Source: Flabesymbios commensalis (Eukaryota; Annelida; Polychaeta; Terebellida; Flabelligeridae). Taken from it: a stretch of DNA of 64,000 nucleotides. A program made the position numbers and the translations under genes. Below, piece after piece: positions 55,227 through 64,000 of the stretch. Numbering within the stretch: the stretch's first letter is position 1; every line of letters begins with the position of its first letter. Location: the NCBI GenBank assembly GCA_964017125.1, contig OZ024908.1, forward strand, positions 65,449,993-65,513,992, read 5' to 3'. The notes under the pieces were generated by a model. The model ran no database searches. It saw only the letters and a program-made list of their open reading frames with translations, and was not told where the DNA came from.

Positions 55227-55453
55227 TTTTACATAGGGACGAAATTCCCGTATTTCCTATTTTTGACATGGTTGTCAAAAATTAGAAATCATGAATTTCG
55301 TCTCTATATCTAGCCTAACTTGTGAATGCGCAGCACAAAAAATATAAAATTTTGCAGTTCTAGTCTATGGACATGCTTACATCATATGGTCATATTAAGA
55401 AGCCAAAATAAAATCACCGATTTTGTGATGATTTTAGCCTGGGCCAGTCCCTT
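55227..55453 (+). mobile_element. Partial copy of the 377-bp palindromic MITE
   Basis: It has the centre (GGGACGAAATTCCCG) and the full right arm: TGTGAATGCGCAGCACAAAA, ATCATATGGTCATATTAAGA and GGGCCAGTCCCTTT. The left arm is missing. Confidence 0.8.
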
Positions 55454-58146
55454 TAATTTTTAAAATATTTGGTGTCCGATCATTGACAGTTGCACAATAA
55501 AGTTATAAGTTGGTATTTTGATTCTTACTCTTACCCATTTGTCATACTTTGTAAGTAAATATTCAAAATATTTTTTTTTAGCTGATCTGTGTATGGTATA
55601 AATGTTCAGTTTTGATTCAAACATTGTTGACTTAAAATTGTTGCCTTAAAATGAACCAATTTGCAATGAAAATAATGAGTTTTGTGAGCATATTATTCGC
55701 TTTTTTGGTTAGACATAAAATTTGCCCGTTTTTCTTCAGGCTCGGGAAAATTAACCGTATCTCACATTATTGCCCACTGAGTAGGCCTAGTCAAGTTTTC
55801 TAATGGCTTTCAGCATGCCAAGTCCATATGTGGCAACATTCAATTGATATAGACTGTATTAAGGTTGTTTATTTGAAGGTCAAGTCTGGAGACTATCTAA
55901 CTCGAAGGTAACAGAGCCAAGGCGTTAGAGCATTCAATTGCTCAGTAATTAATGGGGTGAATTTCCCACGGATGAAGGGGACTCTCTGTAATCTTCTATG
56001 CCTAATCACTAACCAGCACCACGTCATCACCGGTATATCACTCATTTGTATTTAATGTATTCCAATTATTTGTATATTCTAGTAAAAGGCTTATCAATAT
56101 AATACAAATATTGGAATCGATGCAATAATAGATACAATCAAGCGAATTATTATAAGCCCAAGGTTACGAAAAAAAATCTATTCTTTTGAGCGTACTTAAA
56201 GATTATTGAAAATTATATAGTTCTCACTTGCCAAAATACAATTACAATATTGCAGAAAATGTATCCACTGGATGCAATGTATGTTATTCTTTGGTGATCG
56301 TTTCATACATACAACATTTTTCAATTAATAAAAAATAGTGTATCTATATATTTACATAGCCTTATATAAGCTAATTTTTATATGAATTTCTGCTTCCTCC
56401 TAGTTCGAAGCTGTCAGTACAAAAAAAACATAATACAAGATCACAACATATACAAAAGTTCGGGTAAACAGATACAAAAGTTTATGTCTAGTTTAGTGTG
56501 CTTACATGTAGCTGTATTTTTTTCAAGTGAGACGTGGTGCCAGGATGGAGAGAGGTTATGATCAGGGTTATGATACAGCGAAGACAATATAATATGTCCC
56601 TTAGTTATTATCAATTACCTGTCAATCAATGAAATTGTTTCTAATTGGGTTCTTCTCAAAGCAGAGCTATGTCATAATTTATCCACATTTCAAGCTGGTG
56701 GTATACCAGTCCACAAATTTCGCTTTTTTTACAGACACAAGGGGTTTCTTCGTAGCAAGGAGGTATATATTGCAGTCTTTGAAAAAAATAGATCTATATC
56801 AAAGACTGTCGCAAACTCGAGTTTACAAATTACTAAACCGAATATGTAAAGTAGCATTGGCCACACTACTGGGCAAAACGTCGCATGGCAAAACCAGATA
56901 TTGTGCTTAACAACTGCATTGCAGCATTGTCTAGATCACTTTATTTTTGAAATACTGGTCAAATTTAATTTAATTTAATTCATCGCACCATATATTCCCA
57001 AGCAGGTGCTCCCTTAACAAGTTTAGCCTTGTTGTGCACAAAATACCCCAAGCATTCAAACATAATAGTTTCAGATAGTAGGGTTATCATAGCAAAAATA
57101 CTACTTCACATTACTTTCAGCAGCTAGTCAGTTATTTTGTAAAATTTTGTTTGGCTGTTATACATTAAATTTTAAGTGTTAATATTAACGTCTGGTAACT
57201 AATTAAAATTAGCCGAGAAGCAAGCATAGTGTAGATTCCTGAAATCATAATAATTGTTAATGTAGGCTTGACTATAGTCCACTCTGAGGGATCTGTGGCC
57301 ACTACTCTTAACATTTGGTATGTTGTTATTAGCCAGGTGATCAGACTTTAGGTTTAAGATACAATTTTACAATGCATCGAATTTGAGCTGATTATTTCTA
57401 AGAATGAATAAGTCTTGTTATTTATTATAATGATGATTAACTAGACTTAAATATTTTAACTATAATTACTGTTTACTTAAAAATACTACACAATATGGTG
57501 GATTTATTTATTTATTTTGAAAGATCATTGATTGTCAACAATGTTATTATTATTGATTATTTTGATAACATGAACACTAATTCAGTGGTTTTGTTAGTGT
57601 ATCGTTTTAATTTAGTACTTTTATGATGAATAGCTTATAGACTTTTAAATAATTTGGTTGAATTTATCTTTGCTGATTATTTGCGTTTCTATACTTACCA
57701 GCATCTGATTGAACTTTATAAGGTTAACATTGATTTTTTTTATTTAACTGTTACTCATTCTTGCCAGGCAGATTACAACAATGACACTTTTTTTTAGTAT
57801 TTGGTGAGTCATTTACAAAATATTTTAATATTGAATAAATTACATTATTTTATACTGTGCATTACTAAAATATCACAGATATATGTCAGATAAACATTTT
57901 GTAAAAAATATTGTTGAATTACTACTCAATCACTCACTTAGAACAAGATCGACTGGTCATTTTTAAGTTCACTTTTAACCCAATAACTTAAATATGCCCA
58001 CAATCAATGAAATAGTACCTGAAATGGACTTGACATGCAGAAACATCTTAGAAACCATATGTCCCACATGAAATTCAAAGAAACAGTTAAAAGTTATATG
58101 TATGAGGCAATCTTGGATTTTAGCTTTTTGTGCATTTCCTGCAATT
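55454..58146. other. 2.7-kb AT-rich stretch
   Basis: It contains short open frames only; the longest (93 codons at 56629-56910) has no recognisable domain or splice context. No repeat family seen elsewhere in the window occurs here. It is the least repeat-laden long stretch and could be intergenic or intronic. Confidence 0.5.
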
Positions 58147-58157
58147 AATTGCAAGGT

Positions 58158-58477
58158 AAAAATGGAATGAAATGAGTCGGGCTTTAGGCCACCTTTGTGC
58201 ACATATAGGCTAAACTGGGCCAGGAGAACCTCCTAAGGATGGTGAGATGATTGAGATGACACTGTCCTCCAGACACAGGATTCGAAATTCAAGCCCTGGC
58301 GGTCTGAGGTCGAGCACGCTACCTCTCGGTCACGGAGGCTCCTCACAATACTGACTTTCACACGTGGATGGGGAAGAAACATTTTTAGTTTCTTTCAAAC
58401 CGCCGAGACCGGGAACCGAATCCCGGACTCTGGCGTGAAAGGCAGCGGTGCTAACCACTTCCCTAGGCCCCCCGCCC
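58158..58477 (-). mobile_element. Dimeric tRNA-derived SINE, most complete copy
   Basis: A perfect 11-bp target duplication, AATTGCAAGGT, lies at 58147-58157 and 58478-58488. On the minus strand it has: module 1 with D-arm-like AAGTGGTTAGCACC and B-box-like GATTCGGTTCCC; a linker with TTTCTTCCCCATCC; module 2 with GGAGCCTCCGTGACCGAG and GGGCTTGAATTTCG; the body with GGAGGTTCTCCTGGCCC; and the CATTTCATT tail. The internal promoter would be RNA polymerase III type. Confidence 0.9.
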
Positions 58478-58489
58478 AATTGCAAGGTT

Positions 58490-59500
58490 GTCCACCTAGG
58501 TTGTGTTCCTGAATATATGTAGATATGATGTATATCAGCCAACCTTTTACAGTAGGCCATTCTGCTTTCTTGCTGAAGCGTAAGTGTTGTGTTGTTTATA
58601 TTATAAAATCGGCAAAACGTAGTTCAACAACATTTGACACCACATTTAATTTGTCGATTATGTATAGGCTCAATATCTGACATCACAGGATTAAGCTCCT
58701 GTCTATAATAATGAGAAATTTTGACACAAATAAACGCTGACTAGCTGGAAGTTTGTATGTCCTACAACATTGGATTACCTTCAAAAAATGAACATCCAGA
58801 TACATGTTTTTTTATCAAGATAGGCCTACACATACATTACTTTTGATTAACAGTATTATCGCAGTTCGCTACGAGCAAGACATTGGTAAAACAGTGATAT
58901 ATATATAATATATATATATGGGGGTGTTATGTATGAATACCGGAAAAAATTACCACAACAGTTCTAAGATTAGATATGGAAAATAACCACTCGTCATTCA
59001 TGATCTTCCATCACAGGAAGAATATTCAAAATCATCGTCATCTTCTTCCTCCAATGAATCATCAGTTAAAATGTCAGCAACCCTTTGTGGGAATTGCTCT
59101 CCGTTATACCAGTTCATATTATATAGAAAATAATTTGTTTGAGCAACAAAATAACATTACGAAGATTAATTTTAAATAACGAGTTTACTGGGATGAAATA
59201 AGTTAATACGCATAAGTTAAAAAATAATTAAATAGAAAATTATCACAGTTTTAACAAAAAATCACTTCATACGCATTTTTTTTAAATTGCGAGGAAAAGC
59301 GGTTTGTGTTCAAATGGTTTTTACGGTATTTTCGGTCAGGATGATTTTTGTAAGACACACAGATTCGCCTTCCTGATAAAATTTCACAATAGGTGGATCT
59401 CTTGTATCATATGGACCTTTCGACACAAATAAAAACCCCTTAGCTCTGGGACTATCAGGATGTCTCTGCTGTGAGGATCCCCGTGAAAAAGTATTTCTAA
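58490..59500. other. Non-coding stretch
   Basis: AT-rich, with a short TATATATA run near 58900; nothing else recognised. Confidence 0.4.
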
Positions 59501-59501
59501 A

Positions 59502-59580
59502 TCGTCGCCTCGGAGCTAAAGGATCCTATCTGCCACTCTGACGAGTGTCAGATAGGATCCTTTAGCTCCGAGGCGACGAA
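59502..59580. mobile_element. 79-bp hairpin MITE, second copy
   Basis: TCGTCGCCTCGGAGCTAAAG pairs with CTTTAGCTCCGAGGCGACGA around CACTCTGACGAGTG. It is nearly identical to 7609-7687, and its arms match better. Confidence 0.9.
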
Positions 59581-59608
59581 ATGTAGATGTATTGATGTTT
59601 TGTGTGTT

Positions 59609-59800
59609 AACCCTTACAACGCTGAAATATTGTTGTATGAACTATGGAGACCAAGCGATCCAATTTGAAATCATCATAAATTTCTTAGGTGCCTATTTTG
59701 GCCTCATTTGAATATCTATGGCACGGTTCTACGGCCATTAAAAATATTTTTAACATTTCAGTGCGGGGACCGTCTTTAAACGTTAGAATCCATGTTAACT
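59609..59800 (+). mobile_element. ACAACGCTGAA-family MITE
   Basis: TTAA (59609-59612), then CCCTTACAACGCTGAAATAT, GAACTATGGAGACCAAGC, ATTTGAAATCATCATAAAT and GTGCGGGGACCGTCTTTAAA. The far right end is decayed. Confidence 0.75.
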
Positions 59801-60920
59801 GAAACTTCTCGGCTAGAATAGTTACCCTCTTGTGATATTTTTATTTCATCCAAGGCTGAAATTATTAACGCAATATCTCTATTTACACAAAAGAAAAATA
59901 AATTTCCGAAAATGACATGGCGCATGAAGTAGGCTTCATGCACGTGCAACAAATAGTCCCCTCTCTCGCCATTATGTCACCCCGTCATAATGCATAGTCT
60001 CAATTTTGGCGTTATATCGAGGTAGTAGTGTATATTGCACTTGGTATAAAGTATAATGGATATAGGGCTACGAAAGACAATAAATTGAAAATTATGTCAT
60101 TCAGCTCTGTGCTTCAGACGGTTCTATATAAAATTACTCCAGATGGAAAAAAATTCTTAGAAAAATATTCTTCATACCTCAACTTGACTGTGCAGGTAAC
60201 CTGCGATAGGTAGATCTGATGTTCTATTTCATTATTCCACCAGGTTAAACTTTGGCTAGTATTAGGTTTGATGACAATATAATGTGATAAAAAAAACACC
60301 TGCTCAGAGATCGATGTGGCATGTGGTTTGGAAATATTGGTAACTTTATAACTAAGCAAAAGCTTTTATTTATTTGAAACAAAGATTCCCTGTTGAGAGG
60401 TATGGGTTTCAGACTGTGCAATATGTTAAACTCCAGATGAAAAAGGGCCAATAACAATATTTATACCCTAACACTTTCTTTACCGACTTCCCCCTGATAA
60501 AACTACCCCCAGAAACCGACTTATTTTTATGGAGGACCCCCTGAGGTAGTCCCAGGGCACAATACAGGTTATAGCTATGCGCATGCGCACATCACACAAA
60601 TTTACTGACCAATCTGGTTGGCGATTTTCAACCACGCATGTAATGAAATATTTCCATTGCAATTAATGCATGTACACATGTGGATTTCGCATACATGCGA
60701 ATTTGGTAAAGGAAGGTAGTTTTCGCATAAATGCGAAATTGGTGAAGGAAGAGTTAATGTGACTGTACAAAATACTTATAATTTATTTTTTTATGGAATA
60801 TCTATTTTATGCTGTCATCAAGTCAAACGTTCCTTAGTTTTAATGCAGAGGAAGTTATGTCAGCGTTTACATCGTATTATGACAAAAACGTATTTATAAA
60901 TCGCAGTGGTATGACTGATT
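59801..60920. other. Non-coding stretch
   Basis: Two close repeats of TTTCGCATA.ATGCGAA..TGG (about 60684 and 60720) form a small palindromic pair. Otherwise nothing was recognised. Confidence 0.4.
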
Positions 60921-60922
60921 TT

Positions 60923-61074
60923 CACCTTTCTGATGTTTATGACTTAGCCATTGCCATGGACACATTTTATCTCTTCAAATATTGCCATTCAAAACTCTAC
61001 ATGTTTATAATGAAATAGTTCAATTAAATATAGGCAAATGTATTTATTGTCAACGACTCATTCCATTATAATAT
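60923..61074 (+). repeat. 152-bp direct repeat, left copy
   Basis: CACCTTTCTGATGTTTATGA ... TTCCATTATAATAT recurs at 62069-62221 with a few substitutions. The two copies bracket 994 bp that include the second satellite array. Confidence 0.92.
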
Positions 61075-61410
61075 GTTGAATTTTATGCCATCCGATATAT
61101 CACAGAAGAGACAAAAACGGGTTTCAAACATTATGTACATGCATACCTCCATTGGACTACACGTACTACGTGGGATTATTCCGGAATCGCTATTTTTTTA
61201 ATTCTCTCGTGTATAGCCTTAGTTAGTTTTGGTGTTGCAGAGATTATGTCACACCTGTGATGTGCATTGACATTTTCTCCTGCTGTTTCGTCGCCAAGAA
61301 CCATCTAATCGGCGATATATCGCCTAACAGCGACGAATAGCGCACAACAATCGACCAACATTCGGCGAGGTACACTTCTTCTCTTGCGTCAAGTTAATAT
61401 TAATAGTTAA

Positions 61411-62068
61411 TATTCAGTGCCAGGGTAATATTTCACAGAGCCGGGGTAGGATGTCACAGAGCCGGGGTAAGATGTCACAGTGCCGGGGTAGGATGTCACA
61501 GAGCCGGGGTAAGATTTCACAGTGCCGGGGTAAGATTTCACAGTGCCGGGGTAGGATGTCATAGTGCCGGGGTGGGATGTCACAGAGCCGGGGTAAGATG
61601 TCACAGTATCGGGGTAGGATGTCACAGAGCCGGGGTAAGATGTCACAGTGCCGGGGCGAGATTTTACAGTGCCGGGCTAGATGTCACAGTGCCAGGTCAA
61701 GATAGCACACTGCTGGGGTATGATGTCACAGTGCTGGGGTAAGATGTCACAATGCCAGAGTAAGATGTTTCAATGCCGCGGTAAGATGGCACAGTGCCGG
61801 GTCAAATGTCACAGTGCCGGGGTAAGATGTCACAGTGCCGAGATAAAATGTCACAGTGCCGGTGTAAGATGTCACACTGCTGGGGTAATATGTCACAATG
61901 CTGCGGTAAGATCTCACAGTGCCGGGATAAGATGTCACAGTGTTAGAGTAAGATGTCACAGTGCTGGGATAAGATGTCACAATGCCGGGATAAGATGTCA
62001 CGGGGTAAGATGTCACACTGCTGGGGCATAATGTCACAGTGACGGGGTATGATGTCACAGTGCCGGGT
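61411..62068 (+). repeat. Second 21-bp satellite array, collinear copy of part of the first
   Basis: It has about 31 units. The order of variant units matches about 49870-50530 of the main array. AGATAGCACACTGCTGG, AGATGTTTCAATGC, GCCGAGATAAAATG, GATGTCACGGGG and GGGCATAATGTC occur in the same sequence in both. It ends abruptly at GTGCCGGGTCA, exactly where the right direct repeat starts. Confidence 0.93.
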
Positions 62069-62221
62069 CACCTTTCTGACGTTTATGACTTAGCCATTGC
62101 CATAAACTCATTTGTTTCTCTACACATATTGCCATTCAAAACTCTACATGTTTATAATGAAATAGTTTAATTAAATATAGGCAAATGTATTTATTGTCAA
62201 CGACTCATTCCATTATAATAT
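62069..62221 (+). repeat. 152-bp direct repeat, right copy
   Basis: Partner of 60923-61074. The junction with the satellite shares the bases TCA with the last satellite unit. Confidence 0.92.
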
Positions 62222-62714
62222 AAAACCGGTTTTATTAAACATTAAAACATTGAACCGGTTTTATTGTCTGATCAGGTATTTCACTGCATTATCGCTCATT
62301 CAGTGATGATTCACACCGTCACCGACGACACTGTCATGACTGTCAGTGTCACTGCTTGTTGTCGGCGTCAGTGTGACTCTCACTGATCTGTGCTGTAGGT
62401 TTAGCAACAATTGTTGAATTTTTAGCGGCATTAATAACTACACCCATTGTTCACCATCTATGTTCAACATCTTTTAATAACAGGCCAGGCTGGACATTTT
62501 CTGTGATGTTTTACCCGTCTCGGAGCAGGCCCCGAGAAGAAGTTTTAACCAAATCTACGTTTTGATATTAACAAATTCCTTGTCATCCTATTGTTTATGC
62601 ATGCACTTCCACCCTGTCTCATTGCACCATTTAAATGTCGCTAAACCATCTGTAGGCATTGGTTGTTAAATTTCCATTGAGGAAAACCTTTTTATCCATC
62701 AATTTTAATCCAGC
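62222..62714. other. Probable 5' UTR or flank of the LINE
   Basis: It contains an inverted pair AAAACCGGTTTTATT near 62222-62265. The start of the LINE transcript cannot be fixed; a TGACTGTCAGTGTCACTG block near 62340 may belong to it. Confidence 0.35.
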
Positions 62715-64000
62715 ATGGATTTACCTTTCTTGATCACCCTGTTCTTCCTTGGCATCTCGATTGTCGAGAGAGAAGATGATTTTAGGCTTTGTGACTCATT
62801 AATGAAGTTAGAACCGCCACTTAGCCCACTTTCTCAATCTGACATAATTTTCTCCAGTTTTTTCCAGATCAGTGTACCAACTCTAAATATTTGTTACAAT
62901 AGAAAATTACTTCCCATCCCAAAATCTCAACCATCTTTAAAGCTAACCATCCTGTTGCTGCTCGTTGGTGACGTAAGCCTAAACCCTGGGCCTAGCACCA
63001 GCAGTACCGACAGGGTAAGATTAGCAACATTAAATGCAAGATCAATGAAAAATAAAGCAGCCTTATTAGCAAATATGGTGGGCAGTAATACAATTGACAT
63101 TCTCGCTATCACAGAGACATGGTTAAAACCGTCTGACACTCTTTCATGCCTATCTGACCTGACTCCCCCTGGATTTTCTCTTTTACATAAACCTAAAACT
63201 CATGGAAGAGGGGGTGGGGTAGGTTTTCTTATATCAAATGAATTCAAGGTAACAGACTACACCATTCCATCTTTTTCAACATTTGAATGAATGCATATGT
63301 TCGAAAGTTTCTGGCAGTTCATTTGAAGGTTTAGTACTTTGTATGTACCATCCTGAACCTTGGCATTCTGACACTTTTTACCAGGAATTCCAGGAATTGT
63401 TGGAATTACTCATACCTCTAGCAACTGAGTTTTTTATACTCGGTGATTTCAATCTTCATCTTGACAAAAAACAAAGTCCCACTACTACTAAATTTTGCGA
63501 TATTTTTGAATCTTTTGATCTCGAGCAGCATGTAAATTTTCCGACACACATACATGGACACTGGCTTGACTTACTTATCACTAGGACGTCCTGCCCAGCA
63601 GTTAGATCCGTCTTAGCCTGTGATGGGCTTTCCGATCATTTTTTAGTTCTTTCGGAATTAGAATTTCCTAGACCAAAGTGTGTTAAAAAGAAAATTTCTT
63701 TTAGGCGGATTAACAAAATTGATCTTGATAATCTAAAAAATGACATTTTGAATTCAGATTTGAAAACTAAACCTGAGAAAGAACTTCCAAAACTCTGTAA
63801 ACAATATGATACCATTCTGCAAACTATTTTGAACAAACATGCCCCACTACTCACTAAAACTGTTTCGGAAAGACCCCCTACCCCTTGATGACACAAGAAA
63901 TATTAAAAGCAAAAGTTCGACGACGTCGCTTGGAAAGAGTTTGGCGCAGAACCCGTTACAGACACGATAGATCACGTTACAGAGTTCAGTGCAATCTGTG
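62715..64000 (+). mobile_element. CR1/L2-like LINE, 5' part with 2A-like motif and endonuclease (cut by window end)
   Basis: The first ATG (62715, with A at -3 and G at +4) follows an in-frame TAA. The frame opens MDLPFLITLFFLGISIV, a hydrophobic leader. After about 75 residues comes LLLLVGDVSLNPGP, then an APE-type endonuclease: LATLNARSMKNK, ILAITETWL, GRGGGVGFLIS, ILGDFNLHLD and LSDHFLVLSEL. A four-base duplication near 63285 and a one-base loss near 63885 shift the frame. The sequence then continues as MTQEILKAKVRRRRLERVW, the lead-in to the reverse transcriptase, which lies beyond the window. The element is relatively young but broken in this copy. Confidence 0.9.
62940..62993 (+). other. 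2A-like ribosome-skipping motif
   Basis: Residues 76-93 of the LINE frame end GDVSLNPGP. The 2A consensus is D-V/I-E-x-N-P-G-P; here the glutamate is serine. The hydrophobic leucine run before it fits 2A-like sequences known from CR1-type LINEs of sea urchin and other invertebrates. If active, it would separate the ~92-residue leader peptide from the endonuclease-RT. Confidence 0.75.

Noticed and set aside
58158-58477. Functional tRNA genes
   Set aside because: A- and B-box-like motifs are present, but they belong to a SINE with target duplications and a repetitive tail; no complete cloverleaf with an anticodon arm was evident.

Overview
This looks like AT-rich nuclear DNA from an invertebrate animal. 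The evidence is a spliced GnRH/corazonin-type receptor exon with a GT splice donor, CR1/L2-like LINEs (one with a 2A-like NPGP motif, a combination known mainly from marine invertebrates), dimeric tRNA-derived SINEs, and many palindromic TTAA- and TA-flanked MITEs. I cannot place the phylum; hemichordate, lancelet, mollusc or brachiopod would all fit. There is no bacterial-type gene organisation and I see no virus-like element. Only one host gene is well supported. Nearly everything else is mobile or tandem-repeat DNA, so most of the biology here is insertion, duplication and repeat amplification.

Layout. 1-4543 is copy A of a segmental duplication. It ends in a ~78-bp minisatellite that is split by a 6.82-kb inverted-repeat element (4544-11367) and resumes at 11368-13187. 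A LINE reverse transcriptase remnant (13188-14163) and a pogo/Tigger-like transposase remnant (15209-15821) follow. 17996-23160 is copy B of the duplication, with its own LINE and SINE insertions and its own minisatellite (23151-24490). 25-38 kb is a field of MITEs: TTAA elements, long palindromes, and a 1.2-kb Mutator-like foldback element with a perfect 9-bp target duplication (29046-30242).

38.5-39.8 kb holds the receptor exon on the minus strand (39158-39820). The start of its intron carries three tandem decayed copies of the exon end with its splice donor, plus a SINE. 42.0-45.2 kb is a LINE 5' region split by a 1.83-kb TA-flanked DNA element. 47.69-52.05 kb is a 21-bp satellite with a 777-bp higher-order period. 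A block of this satellite recurs at 61.4-62.07 kb, and there a 152-bp direct repeat lies on either side. 52-61 kb is otherwise mostly featureless AT-rich DNA with an old ~1.2-kb-offset duplication and one full SINE. The window ends inside a CR1-like LINE whose ORF begins with a hydrophobic leader and a 2A-like motif before the endonuclease.

The long open frames at 47.7-50.2 kb and in the AAAC arrays come from repeat units whose length keeps frames open; they are not genes. Coordinates of repeats were read by eye and boundaries may be off by a few bases, except where target duplications fix them.
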